Assembly: GCF_001423615.1 (NCBI RefSeq)
Contig: NZ_LMOU01000001.1
Location: forward strand, 1,006,539-1,070,538
From: Microbacterium sp. Leaf159
GTDB taxonomy: Bacteria; Actinomycetota; Actinomycetes; Actinomycetales; Microbacteriaceae
DNA length: 64,000 nt
Reading direction: 5' to 3'
The position numbers and the translations under genes are program-made. Of the stretch, positions 1 through 8,065 are shown piece after piece (position 1 is the stretch's first letter; every line of letters begins with the position of its first letter). The notes under the pieces are model-generated. The model saw nothing but the letters and a program-made list of their open reading frames with translations, ran no database searches and was not told the origin of the DNA.

Positions 1-53
1 TTGATCGGATCGACGAACCAGTTCTCCGGTACGTCTGAACGGTAACCCGTCAT
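1..53 (-). CDS. Probable WhiB-family regulator, N-terminus only (cut by window edge)
   Basis: Reading leftwards from an ATG at 53, the frame stays open to the edge and gives 17 residues, starting MTGYRSDVPENWFVDPI. A GGAG ribosome-binding site lies 6 bases upstream and a promoter lies at 105-133. From memory the peptide resembles the N-terminus of WhiB2-type iron-sulfur regulators of Microbacteriaceae. The diagnostic cysteines lie outside the window, so the family call is an inference. WhiB2-type regulators control septation genes, and whiB2 lies in the general neighbourhood of manA in other actinomycetes. Confidence 0.45.
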   Translation of the reverse strand, partial: MTGYRSDVPENWFVDPI

Positions 54-104
54 CTCGCTCTCCAACCCCTAAATTCCGCCCCCTCGGCGGGCCGTGCTCA
101 ACTA

Positions 105-133
105 ATTACACCCGTGTCATTCCCATCGGTCAA
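105..133 (-). promoter_or_regulatory. Promoter for the WhiB-like gene
   Basis: On the minus strand TTGACC (128-133) and TGTAAT (105-110) are separated by exactly 17 bases. This leaves a 5' leader of about 45 bases before the ATG at 53. It is the best sigma-70-like match noticed in the window. The rest of 54-210 holds no gene that I can see. Confidence 0.5.
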
Positions 134-210
134 GTCGCGGATCGTAAACCCTCAATCAGGTCTTGAAGGTTCTTGAGCTTCGTGCGGCGTGTCGCGCCGA
201 TGTCCGAGGC

Positions 211-1353
211 TCAGCCGGCAGCGCCGGATTCGCCCGGAGATGCGATGAACGCCTCCCCCTGCCCTGAGAGGGTCAGCCGCTCCTCATCGGGCGTCGCGAA
301 AGCTGCCGCGCCGACCGGGATGGCCACCGCGTCGCCGCTCGCGCCGCGGACTTCGACGCGACCGGCCGTGACGAGCACCATGGTCGGCCCGCTGACATCG
401 ACCGACACCGCCTCGCCGTTCAGAGTGACGCGGCTCAGTGCGAAGTCCGTCACGGGCACCGCGTATTCGGTGATCGCCCCGATCTGGGCCGGGTGGAGCA
501 CCGGCACCTCTCCGGTGGTCGTGTCGAGGATCGAGAGCAGTTCGGGCACATCGATGCGCTTCGGAGTGAGTCCGCCGCGCAGCACGTTGTCGCTCGCGGC
601 CATGATCTCGACACCGAGGCCCGAGATGTAGGCGTGCAGAAGGCCCGCGCGGAGGAAGACCCCCTCGCCACGCTGGAGCACCACGTGATTCATGAGCAGA
701 GCGACGACGACACCGGGGTCGCCCTGGTACGCATCCGCGATCTCAGCCACGGCCCGCAGCGTGGTGGCCCACTCCCCCGATCCGGCGTCGGCCGCGGCGC
801 GCACCGAGGCGATGACGTCGTCGACCACGGCCTGCGCGTCACCGGACAACAGCCAGCCGATCGTGTCACGGAGCGCGTCTCCGTCGGCGCCCAGTCGAGA
901 GGACAGCTCGGCGACGCCCTTGCCCCCGCCCAGTGCGGACAGCAGGCGTCGGGTATCGGTGAGAGGACGGAGTCCGCTCAAGGACTCGAAACGCTCGCTC
1001 AGCGCGACGATCAACTCGGGCTTGTGGTTGTCGTCGCGATAGTTGCGGGTCGGGTCGTCCGCTCCAAGCTCGGCCTCTCGCGCCCATCCGGCCTTGGCCT
1101 GCTCGATTGTCGGGTGCACCTGGATCGACAGCGGAGAGGCCGCGGCCAGCAGCTTGAGCAGGTAGGGCAGCGATCCACCTGTGACGGCGTCGAGTGTCCC
1201 GCCGCCCCGCACGTCGGCCGGATCCCCCGGGTGGTCTCCGAACCAGACCTCGGCCTCAGGGCCGCCTGCGGGAACGCGACCTTCGAGGTCGGCGAGGAGC
1301 GTCGGCGACCCCCAGGCGTAGTCGCGGGGCACGTTGGAGAGACTGAGCAGCAT
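211..1353 (-). CDS. manA: Mannose-6-phosphate isomerase, class I
   Basis: 380 aa, typical length for the family. It interconverts fructose-6-phosphate and mannose-6-phosphate, the entry to GDP-mannose, which the gmd operon at 28 kb needs. The zinc site is visible: Q78-x-H80 in the SIQVHP motif and H110-x-x-E113 in HKPEL, with a later LHAY histidine. The ATG at 1353 is preceded 6 bases upstream by TACTCT, which fits a leaderless start and makes a ribosome site unnecessary. It lies between the WhiB-like gene and the divergent glycopolymer genes. No manB or manC is in the window. Confidence 0.95.
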   Translation of the reverse strand: MLLSLSNVPRDYAWGSPTLLADLEGRVPAGGPEAEVWFGDHPGDPADVRGGGTLDAVTGGSLPYLLKLLAAASPLSIQVHPTIEQAKAGWAREAELGADDPTRNYRDDNHKPELIVALSERFESLSGLRPLTDTRRLLSALGGGKGVAELSSRLGADGDALRDTIGWLLSGDAQAVVDDVIASVRAAADAGSGEWATTLRAVAEIADAYQGDPGVVVALLMNHVVLQRGEGVFLRAGLLHAYISGLGVEIMAASDNVLRGGLTPKRIDVPELLSILDTTTGEVPVLHPAQIGAITEYAVPVTDFALSRVTLNGEAVSVDVSGPTMVLVTAGRVEVRGASGDAVAIPVGAAAFATPDEERLTLSGQGEAFIASPGESGAAG

Positions 1354-1359
1354 GCCACC

Positions 1360-1365
1360 AGAGTA
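1360..1365 (-). promoter_or_regulatory. -10 element, leaderless manA
   Basis: TACTCT on the minus strand, followed by 6 bases and then the manA ATG. No Shine-Dalgarno sequence is present, so transcription probably starts at or next to the start codon. Confidence 0.4.
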
Positions 1366-1427
1366 TTGGCACCGGAACCCGCCGTGCCACGAGCACCACG
1401 ATCAGGTGCTCCGCGAGCTGCGCGCTG

Positions 1428-1433
1428 TAGCCT
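1428..1433 (+). promoter_or_regulatory. -10 element, leaderless ligase gene
   Basis: TAGCCT, 7 bases before the ATG at 1441 and with no ribosome-binding site. It is divergent from the manA -10 in the same 87-base spacer. Confidence 0.4.
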
Positions 1434-1440
1434 GAACGCG

Positions 1441-2856
1441 ATGGCGCACTACACGAAGCACCCGGTGGCCGCCCCGCCCACCGCGCCCGAGCGCGAGTCG
1501 ACGGGGCATCTTCTGCTGCGCGGATACATCATCCTCGTCCTGTTCGTGGCGTTCGCGCACTCGGCGGTCTACAACCTGCTGGGCGAGATCGGCGCGGCGG
1601 TCACGCTCGTCGTGTTCCTGCTCGCGACGCTCGGCATCGGCGTCCCGATGATCGCTCGCAAGCGTCCGCACGCCTTCGCGTGGCGGCGGCTGCCCTGGGC
1701 TGCGACCGCGTACACCGTCGTCGCACTGCTCTCGGTCGCCTGGTCGCAGTGGCCAGGGGCGACGATCATCACCTGGGTGCTGCTGGCGACCGTGACCGTG
1801 AACGCGCTGTTCATCGTGCACGTCCTCACCTGGCACGAGATCGTTCGAGCCCTCGCCTCGGCATTCAAGTGGATCCTCGGCCTCTCGCTCGCGATCGAGC
1901 TGTGGGTGGCGCTCGTCGTGCACGGACCGATCCTGCCGAACTTCTTCGTCCGCCCCGAGGGCGAGACGAACGCCCACTGGTACTGGGTGCGCGGCAACCT
2001 CCTCGACGGCGGCCGTATTCAGGGGATCGTGGGCAACTCCAACCTGCTCGCGATCATCTGCCTGTTCGCGATCCTCACCTTCGGCGTGCTGTTCGCGGCA
2101 CGTACGCGCTGGCGGACGACTCTGGCACTGTGGGCCCTGCTGGCCGCGTACTTCCTGCTCAGGGCCGGATCCGCGACGGCATATGCCTGTGCGGCCGCGG
2201 CGGGTGTCGTGCTCGTCGTAGCACTCTTGATGCGTCGCGCCAAGACGCCCGGCGGACGCACCAGGCTGTACGTGCTCTTCATCGGCGGCGCTGCGGTCAT
2301 CGGCACCGCCGTGTGGCTGCTGCGTGAGCCGCTGTTCGCTCTGCTCGGGCGCAGTGCGGATCTGACCGGCCGTTCCGACAAGATCTGGGACAAGGTCCTG
2401 GAGCGCGCGGCCCAGCATCCGCTCTTCGGCAACGGCTTCTCCAGCCCGTGGGTACCCTTCGACCCCGCCTTCGCCGGATGGATCGAGGACCACGGGATCA
2501 CGGTGTTCCACGCGCACAACATGTGGCTCGACGTGCTGATGCAGCTCGGCGTGCTCGGCGTGGTGCTTGTCGCACTCGCGTACCTCAGCCTGCTGTGGCG
2601 TTCCTGGTTCTTCGCCATCGACCGGCCTCGGTGGGATCTCCAGTCCGATCGCTCCTACTCGGCGATCACCCTGCTGCCGAGCCTGTTCACCATCGTCCTT
2701 CTCGTGCAGGGGCTCACGGAGTCGACGCCCATCATGCTGTGGGGATGGATGCTGCTGGTCCTGCTGTCGTTCAAGATCAAGGCCGTGCCGCTCGTCGGAG
2801 TCGGTGAACGCGAGCGCGTGATCGAGCGTGGCGAGAGAAGTCGGCGGGTTCCGTGA
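1441..2856 (+). CDS. O-antigen ligase (Wzy_C/WaaL-like) family membrane protein 1
   Basis: 471 aa with about ten hydrophobic segments. It belongs to the O-antigen ligase/polymerase superfamily, which polymerises lipid-linked repeat units or transfers them to an acceptor outside the membrane. The Wzy_C-type outer loop is visible around residues 320-370, with the FHAHNMWLDVL motif followed by a Gly-rich helix. The reading frame is open far upstream, but that part lies antisense to manA and reads like shadow sequence. The ATG at 1441 opens with a short cytoplasmic tail before the first membrane helix. Its stop overlaps the next paralogue's GTG by 4 bases. The substrate cannot be told from sequence. 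Confidence 0.85.
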   Translation: MAHYTKHPVAAPPTAPERESTGHLLLRGYIILVLFVAFAHSAVYNLLGEIGAAVTLVVFLLATLGIGVPMIARKRPHAFAWRRLPWAATAYTVVALLSVAWSQWPGATIITWVLLATVTVNALFIVHVLTWHEIVRALASAFKWILGLSLAIELWVALVVHGPILPNFFVRPEGETNAHWYWVRGNLLDGGRIQGIVGNSNLLAIICLFAILTFGVLFAARTRWRTTLALWALLAAYFLLRAGSATAYACAAAAGVVLVVALLMRRAKTPGGRTRLYVLFIGGAAVIGTAVWLLREPLFALLGRSADLTGRSDKIWDKVLERAAQHPLFGNGFSSPWVPFDPAFAGWIEDHGITVFHAHNMWLDVLMQLGVLGVVLVALAYLSLLWRSWFFAIDRPRWDLQSDRSYSAITLLPSLFTIVLLVQGLTESTPIMLWGWMLLVLLSFKIKAVPLVGVGERERVIERGERSRRVP

Positions 2857-4151
2857 CCTTCGGACGCCGTGTGGCGGATCTGCTCGGCTCGGCCGAGTTC
2901 GCCCGCGCCTACACGATCGCCGTGCTGACGGCGGTCTTCGCGGCCTTCACCATCGAGCGCGCGGCGTCCCCGGTGACGCTCGCCACGGTCATCGGCGTCC
3001 TCTGCGCGCTCGGCGCCTGCATCCTGTGGGTCCGACGAGAAGAGCTCTCTCTGCTGCGGATCGCCCCATCGTCGCTGCTGGCATTCCTCGCCTGGGCGGC
3101 CGTCAGCGTCCTCTGGTCGACAGACAAGTCCGACACCGCGCTCGGATGGATGGAGCTCTTCGGCTTCGCGTTCCTCGCCATCACCGTGGGACACATCCGC
3201 GACACCCTGCAGACGGTGCGCGCGCTGGGCGACACGCTGCGATTGCTCCTGATCGTCTCCCTCGGCCTCGAGATCCTCTCGGGTGTGCTGCTGGACACTC
3301 CGTTCACCTTCCTCGGGATCGAGGGGCAGCTGGCCGTCGGCGGCCCCGTGCAGGGCATATTCGGCAGCCGCAACATGCTGGGCTTCGTCACCGTGATCGC
3401 ACTGATCACGTTCGTCGTCGAGTGGCGTTCGCAGTCCCTGACGGCGCGCATCGCCATCCCGTCGATCGCGTTGGCCGGCCTCCTCGCCTTCTTCTCCTCC
3501 TCCCCCATGGTCCTGGTCCTCGCCGCGGCCGTCGGCGTCGTGGCGGTGGCGCTCACGATCGTGCGGCATGCGCCCGCCGAGCGACGGACGATCGTGCAGT
3601 GGGTGCTCGGAGTGCTCGTCGCGTTGGCGCTGGCGGCAGCCTTCGCCCTGCGGCACGTGATCATCGCGCTGCTCGACGCGGGATCCGACTTCTCGGTCAG
3701 GGCGACCCTGTGGAACACGATCCTCGACTTCGTCGCGCTCAAGCCGATCGAGGGGTGGGGCTGGTTCGGTTCCTGGGCGCGCGGAGAGTACCCCTTCACC
3801 TACATCAACTTCCTGCTCGACGACCACCACCAGAGCGCGCTCAACGCGTACTTCGACGTGCTGCTGCAGTTGGGCACGGCCGGGCTCGTGCTCTTCCTGC
3901 TGTTCGGCGGCATCGCCACCATCCGCTCCTGGCTCGTCGCGAGCGTCCGTCGCTCCGTCGTCTACGCGTGGACACCGCTCATGCTGGTGACGCTCGCGGT
4001 GGAGTCGATGTTCGAGAGCTTCACACTCGTCGGAGCCGGCTGGTTCATGCTGGTGCTGTGCGCCCTGCGCGCGGGCCAGACGCGGTCGTGGCGAGAGAGC
4101 ATCGACGCGGCGCACACCGGGGCGATCCCGACCCTGAGGCCTCAGGCCTGA
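2853..4151 (+). CDS. O-antigen ligase (Wzy_C/WaaL-like) family membrane protein 2
   Basis: 432 aa, a polytopic paralogue of the preceding gene and translationally coupled to it (GTG within GTGA at 2853). It carries the same NxLGF and outer-loop signatures (GWGWFGSW, then DDHHQSALNAYFDVLLQLG). Two coupled ligase/polymerase-like proteins may act on one polymer, for example one polymerising and the other ligating, or on two different polymers. The C-terminus is a short cytoplasmic tail. Confidence 0.85.
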   Translation: MTFGRRVADLLGSAEFARAYTIAVLTAVFAAFTIERAASPVTLATVIGVLCALGACILWVRREELSLLRIAPSSLLAFLAWAAVSVLWSTDKSDTALGWMELFGFAFLAITVGHIRDTLQTVRALGDTLRLLLIVSLGLEILSGVLLDTPFTFLGIEGQLAVGGPVQGIFGSRNMLGFVTVIALITFVVEWRSQSLTARIAIPSIALAGLLAFFSSSPMVLVLAAAVGVVAVALTIVRHAPAERRTIVQWVLGVLVALALAAAFALRHVIIALLDAGSDFSVRATLWNTILDFVALKPIEGWGWFGSWARGEYPFTYINFLLDDHHQSALNAYFDVLLQLGTAGLVLFLLFGGIATIRSWLVASVRRSVVYAWTPLMLVTLAVESMFESFTLVGAGWFMLVLCALRAGQTRSWRESIDAAHTGAIPTLRPQA

Positions 4152-4212
4152 GCACACCGACGCGCCCTCGGCGGATTCCGAAGCTCTTCCGGGTAGGGTG
4201 GGATCTGCTCGC

Positions 4213-4229
4213 GGCGCCCTGCGGGCGCC
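4213..4229 (+). repeat. GC hairpin in leader of GT2 gene
   Basis: GGCGCCC, loop TGC, GGGCGCC: a perfect 7-bp hairpin, 9 bases before the ribosome-binding site of the gene at 4252. It could affect translation, but nothing else supports this. Confidence 0.35.
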
Positions 4230-4251
4230 CAGCCACCGGAGAAATCACCTC

Positions 4252-5208
4252 GTGACACACGCCCCCTTCGACCCGGCGTCCGCGACGATCGTCATCGTCA
4301 CCTTCAACCGATCGCACCTGCTGACCGGTCTGCTCGAGAGCATCACCGCGATGGAGCCGAAGCCCGGCCACGTCGTGATCATCGACAACGCCTCATCCGA
4401 CGACACGACCGAGGTCGTGGACTCGTTCCGCCCGCGTCTCGGCACCGAGCTCGTCTACCGCCGACTCGACACGAACACCGGTGGATCCGGTGGCTTCAGC
4501 GAGGGGATGCGCACGGCCTACGAGATCGGATCCGAGTGGATCTGGATGATGGACGACGATGTCGAGGTCGTCCCCGACGGTCTCGCGAAGATGGGCAAGT
4601 GGGCTCCCCGCTTCAAGAGCATCCAGGGACGCCGCTACGACTACGACGGCAGCGAGTTCTACTGGCAGTACCGGATCGCCGAGCGCATGGGCATCCCGAT
4701 CCCCTTCGCTCCCTCGGGGTTCGACGCCTCGGGCTACAAGGAGATGAACAGCGGATGCTTCGAGGGGATGTTCATCCACCGCTCGATCGTCACGCAGATC
4801 GGCCTCCCCGACCACCGCTTCTTCATCTACTGGGACGACCAGATGTACGGGTGGCTCGCGTCCCGCAAGACCACCGCGGTGATCGTCGACGAGTTCGTCC
4901 TGCGGCGCACCCGTGAGATCAAGCAGTGGGACATGGGCATCCGCCACATGAACGCCTCGAGCAACGCCTACCGCTTCTACATCATGCGCAACCGCGCGTA
5001 CATCAAGCACTACTACCGCATCCACGACAACTACAACCCGGTGCTGTTCGGCCTCGGAACGTCGATGACGTTCGCGAAGGAGCTCATCCGCCTACTGTTC
5101 GTCGAGCGGACGGTGCGGGGGACGAGCAATCTGTTCCGTGGGCTCAAGGAGGGCGGCAAGCTCGGCCGCGACCGCTCCTGGACGCCGATGCCCGCACTGG
5201 AGGACTGA
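4252..5208 (+). CDS. Glycosyltransferase family 2 (rhamnosyl/galactofuranosyl-transferase-like)
   Basis: 318 aa from the GTG at 4252, chosen because GGAGA lies 9 bases upstream; a longer frame from 4198 has no ribosome site and begins with non-conserved Arg/Ser-rich sequence. The GT-A fold is clear: VTFNRSHL at the N-terminus, IDNASSDDT nucleotide loop, and MMDDDVEV metal-binding Asp motif. The NTGGSGGFSEG stretch is typical of the rhamnosyl/galactofuranosyl branch of GT2. A close relative lies at 37616-38515. Probably cytoplasmic, adding a sugar to a lipid-linked intermediate. Confidence 0.88.
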   Translation: MTHAPFDPASATIVIVTFNRSHLLTGLLESITAMEPKPGHVVIIDNASSDDTTEVVDSFRPRLGTELVYRRLDTNTGGSGGFSEGMRTAYEIGSEWIWMMDDDVEVVPDGLAKMGKWAPRFKSIQGRRYDYDGSEFYWQYRIAERMGIPIPFAPSGFDASGYKEMNSGCFEGMFIHRSIVTQIGLPDHRFFIYWDDQMYGWLASRKTTAVIVDEFVLRRTREIKQWDMGIRHMNASSNAYRFYIMRNRAYIKHYYRIHDNYNPVLFGLGTSMTFAKELIRLLFVERTVRGTSNLFRGLKEGGKLGRDRSWTPMPALED

Positions 5209-5213
5209 CCAGC

Positions 5214-5804
5214 ATGACCGACGAACAGCAGCCCGACGTCCGCTGGGCACCGATGGAGCCCCAGCCGAGCAACCGCGGTCGCATCGCGCTCATCGTGGGG
5301 CTCATAGTCGCCGGTCTCGTCATCGTCGGCGTGCTGCTGTTCTTCCTCCTGCCTCGGGGCGACTCCCCGGCGCCCGGTGCGAGCGAGACGCCGTCGGCGT
5401 CCGCGTCAGCGACCCCCTCGGCGACCGCATCGCCGTCTGCGGAGCCGGAGCCCTCGATGACGCCGATCACGACGGCGCCGCCTGTCGCGGACCCGAGCGT
5501 CGACGCCTTCCGCGGTCAGGTGCAGGGATGGCTCAACGACGCGCTGACCGGACTCGACATCGTGAGCGACTCGACCGGTCAGGATGCGGTCTCCGTCGTG
5601 GACACGTTGATCGACGACGCCCAGCGACTCGCCGAGACCCCGCCGCCGTCATCGATCGAGTCGGAATGGCGGGCGGCGCTCGACGTCTACGCGCAGACCC
5701 TCGTCACGCTTCGGACCGTTGTCACGGACGGCGGTTCGACCGGTTCCGCGATAGATGACTCGCGCTCTGCCGCAGGAGATCTTCGGGCCATCGTCGGACT
5801 CTGA
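5214..5804 (+). CDS. Small single-pass membrane protein with Ser/Thr/Pro/Ala linker, unknown function
   Basis: 196 aa from the ATG at 5214, 5 bases after the upstream stop, so probably in the same operon. A short cytoplasmic N-terminus (residues 1-23) leads into one transmembrane helix (about 24-46). A low-complexity Ala/Ser/Pro/Thr linker of about 45 residues follows, then an exported helical domain of about 105 residues with no cysteines. I do not recognise the domain. The linker resembles cell-wall-spanning spacers and could be glycosylated. It could be an accessory or sensor for the polymer made by the preceding genes. Confidence 0.7.
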   Translation: MTDEQQPDVRWAPMEPQPSNRGRIALIVGLIVAGLVIVGVLLFFLLPRGDSPAPGASETPSASASATPSATASPSAEPEPSMTPITTAPPVADPSVDAFRGQVQGWLNDALTGLDIVSDSTGQDAVSVVDTLIDDAQRLAETPPPSSIESEWRAALDVYAQTLVTLRTVVTDGGSTGSAIDDSRSAAGDLRAIVGL

Positions 5805-5822
5805 CTCGGTGCCGACGGAAGC

Positions 5823-6188
5823 TCAGGCCTCCTCGGCCTCGAGACGACGAAGCCGCTCTTCGTAGTGCGCCACGAGCTCGAGCCGAAGCCGAGCGCGCTC
5901 GTGCTCGACCTGGGCCTTCACCAGCGCGTCCTCGGCGCTGAGGTCGTCGATCTCGAGTCGGACGCGCAATGATTCGAACCGATGCTCCAGCGCCGCGAGC
6001 TGAGGCGCGATGCGGTCGAACTCCGACCGGATGTACGAGAAATCCGCCTGCGCGCCGCCGAGGCGTGCCTCGTAGTCTCGCCTGGCCGCTTCGAGCTGCT
6101 CCCACCGCGGCTCGAGAAGGGCTGCGACCCTGGCATCGACCCGGTGTTCGACGACGGTGTCGATGCGGCGGCGGATTCTGTTCAGCAT
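5823..6188 (-). CDS. Coiled-coil hypothetical protein
   Basis: 121 aa, rich in Arg, Glu, Leu and Ala with heptad-like spacing over nearly its whole length. It has no signal peptide, membrane helix or cysteine. It starts MLNRIRRRID and ends in an acidic LEAEEA tail. It lies 48 bases downstream of the GT29-like gene on the same strand, so the two are probably co-transcribed. This suggests a scaffold or partner for that transferase, in the way coiled coils serve as chain-length rulers elsewhere. That is inference; the family is not recognised. Confidence 0.65.
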   Translation of the reverse strand: MLNRIRRRIDTVVEHRVDARVAALLEPRWEQLEAARRDYEARLGGAQADFSYIRSEFDRIAPQLAALEHRFESLRVRLEIDDLSAEDALVKAQVEHERARLRLELVAHYEERLRRLEAEEA

Positions 6189-6236
6189 TCAGTCCTCAAT
6201 CATTCGGGTGATTGTCTACGGGCGGGTCGGATCGGA

Positions 6237-6935
6237 TCAGTGGCGGTAGGTGACGCGGCCGGACTCGATCCAGCGCTTCACGAGCACGGACTCCAGCTCG
6301 ATCCGGTGCTCAGCACCCACTGCCGACGGGTCACCGTACGCGTGGTTCCAGGCGGTCTGGTCGGGCGCGTCGATGAAGGAGAATCCCGACGCGTCGACTT
6401 GCGCATCGGGGAACAGACGAGTGGCGATCCAGAGCATCACCGTTCCCGTGGTAGCCCAGTGACCGCCGGAGCGGGGATCGGCCCCCATCGCCTCTCCGAG
6501 CGGCAGCACCACCTCGCGATTCGGCATCGTCACGATCCCGAGATCAGCCGGCCAGAACTCGGGGATCTTGGGGTTCTCCCAGAGCAGTCGTCCCGGCTCG
6601 ATCATGAGATACGCGCGCTCGGTGTACGACTCGAAGAACCAGGGGGTCGGACGCACACCGCGGTTGAAAACCACGACATCCGCACGCCTGCCCACTGCGG
6701 GAGGCCCACCGGCCTCGTCCAATCTGAAACCGTTGACGCGGAACACGACATCCGCGGAATCGATGATCGCCGCCCGTTCCTCGGATGGTTCGAGCGGCTG
6801 ATTCCCGACGACCGCGACTCTGCGGACCGGGTCTGCACGACCGTAGGAGGTGACGAGCGGGCGCAATCGATCGTAGAACTCGGCTTCTTCCGCCGTCGTC
6901 TTCTCGCCATCGACGAGCTCCGTCACACGCCCCAT
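6237..6935 (-). CDS. GT29-like (sialyltransferase-family) glycosyltransferase, probable nonulosonate transferase
   Basis: 232 aa, without an obvious membrane anchor. It shows the ordered landmarks of family GT29. Residues 39-69 resemble sialylmotif L (VAVVGNQ ... IDSADVVFRVN). Residues 159-185 resemble sialylmotif S (HWATTGTVMLW ... ASGFSF). H198 lies in WNHAY (motif III-like) and H210 with E213 sits in the position of the VS motif. Animal GT29 enzymes transfer sialic acid from CMP-sialic acid. Beside a complete pseudaminic-acid pathway, the natural reading is transfer of Pse from CMP-Pse to a surface glycan. The start has GAGG 4 bases upstream. It is divergent from pseI across 66 bases. Confidence 0.7.
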   Translation of the reverse strand: MGRVTELVDGEKTTAEEAEFYDRLRPLVTSYGRADPVRRVAVVGNQPLEPSEERAAIIDSADVVFRVNGFRLDEAGGPPAVGRRADVVVFNRGVRPTPWFFESYTERAYLMIEPGRLLWENPKIPEFWPADLGIVTMPNREVVLPLGEAMGADPRSGGHWATTGTVMLWIATRLFPDAQVDASGFSFIDAPDQTAWNHAYGDPSAVGAEHRIELESVLVKRWIESGRVTYRH

Positions 6936-6988
6936 GGAACCTCAGCTTAGGGCACGGGCGGCGCAACCCTGCGGCACCGCGACGCGTC

Positions 6989-6994
6989 TAGAGT
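6989..6994 (+). promoter_or_regulatory. -10 element, leaderless pseI
   Basis: TAGAGT, 7 bases before the GTG at 7002; no ribosome-binding site precedes the start. Confidence 0.4.
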
Positions 6995-7001
6995 TGTCCG
7001 C

Positions 7002-8063
7002 GTGACTTCTGAACAGATCATCGAGCTCCCGACGGCATCGATCGGCGCAGGCGCACCGATCTTCACCATCGCGGAGATGTCCGGGAACCATAACGGTGAC
7101 CTGAGTCGCGCTCTGGAGATCGTCGACGCCGTGGCGACGACCGGTGCCAGCGCGCTCAAGATCCAGACGTACACGGCCGACACATTGACGATCGATTCGG
7201 ACAAGCCCGCGTTCCGGGTGCAGGGCGATCACGCCCTGTGGGGCGATCGCAACCTGTATTCGCTGTACCAGGAGGCGCACACCCCGTGGGAATGGCATGC
7301 CGAGATCTTCGATCGCGCCAGGACGCACGGTCTGATCCCGTTCTCCACTCCTTTCGACCCGACATCGGTCGAGTTCCTCGAGTCGCTCGGGGTGGAGCTC
7401 TACAAGACCGCGTCGGCCGAGATCATCGACCTCCCGCTTCTCCGCGAGGTGGCACGGACGGGCAAGCCGATGATCGTGTCGACCGGCATGGCGACCCTGT
7501 CGGAGATCGATGCTGCTGTCACCGCCATCCGCGATGCCGGTGGCACCCAGCTCGTCCTCCTCGCATGCACGGCGGCGTATCCCGCGATCCCCGAGGAGGC
7601 GCGACTCGGCAACATCCAGGCACTCAGGGATGCCTTCGGGGTTCCCGTCGGGCTGTCAGACCACACGCTCGGGATCGGCGTCGCGGTAGCCGCCGCCGCC
7701 CTCGGGGCGGTCGTCATCGAGAAGCACCTGACCCTGGATCGCGGTGACGGCGGCGTCGACTCCGACTTCTCTCTCACCCCCGGCGAGTTCGGCGCGCTGG
7801 TGACCGCGTCCGATCAGGCGCGGATCGCCTCTGCGAGCGGAGTGGCGTTCGGGCCGACGCCGCAGGAGCAGACGGTCCTGGCGCTGCGGCGTTCCCTGTA
7901 CGTGACCACTGACGTCCGCGCCGGAGATCCCGTGACCGCCGACAACGTCCGGTCGATCCGCCCGGCAGGCGGCCTCGACCCCGACTCCTTCGCCCTCGTG
8001 AGCACCAGGACGTTCACCCGCGACGTCGAGCGGGGAACTCCGCTCACCTGGGACGTTCTCTGA
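7002..8063 (+). CDS. pseI: Pseudaminic acid synthase
   Basis: 353 aa, normal for the NeuB/PseI family. It condenses phosphoenolpyruvate with 2,4-diacetamido-2,4,6-trideoxy-L-altrose to give pseudaminic acid. The PseI-type signature IAEMSGNHNGD is at residues 23-33, KIQTYTAD at 53-60, followed by TPWEWH, FSTPFD and STGMAT of the TIM barrel. A C-terminal SAF/antifreeze-like domain starts near LRRSLYV. The wording of these motifs favours PseI over sialic-acid (NeuB) or legionaminic-acid (LegI) synthases. It stands between the GT29-like gene and the PseG-PseH fusion, both on the other strand. Confidence 0.93.
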   Translation: MTSEQIIELPTASIGAGAPIFTIAEMSGNHNGDLSRALEIVDAVATTGASALKIQTYTADTLTIDSDKPAFRVQGDHALWGDRNLYSLYQEAHTPWEWHAEIFDRARTHGLIPFSTPFDPTSVEFLESLGVELYKTASAEIIDLPLLREVARTGKPMIVSTGMATLSEIDAAVTAIRDAGGTQLVLLACTAAYPAIPEEARLGNIQALRDAFGVPVGLSDHTLGIGVAVAAAALGAVVIEKHLTLDRGDGGVDSDFSLTPGEFGALVTASDQARIASASGVAFGPTPQEQTVLALRRSLYVTTDVRAGDPVTADNVRSIRPAGGLDPDSFALVSTRTFTRDVERGTPLTWDVL

Positions 8064-8065
8064 GG

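Noticed and set aside
493..1440. Long in-frame extension upstream of the first O-antigen ligase
   Set aside because: It runs antisense to manA, its translation is Arg/Gly-rich and unlike any family, and a good leaderless start exists at 1441.
4133..4146. Palindrome at the end of the second ligase gene as a terminator
   Set aside because: CTGAGGCCTCAG is a loop-less palindrome within the coding end and has no T-run.
2655..4157. Open frame of 500 codons on the minus strand across both ligase genes
   Set aside because: Composition (Arg, Glu, Asp, Gln-rich, no hydrophobic pattern) is the usual shadow of a GC-rich membrane-protein gene.
7002..8063. Sialic acid (NeuB) or legionaminic acid (LegI) synthase instead of PseI
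   Set aside because: The EMSGNHNGD motif and the adjacent PseB/PseC/PseG-H set favour pseudaminic acid.
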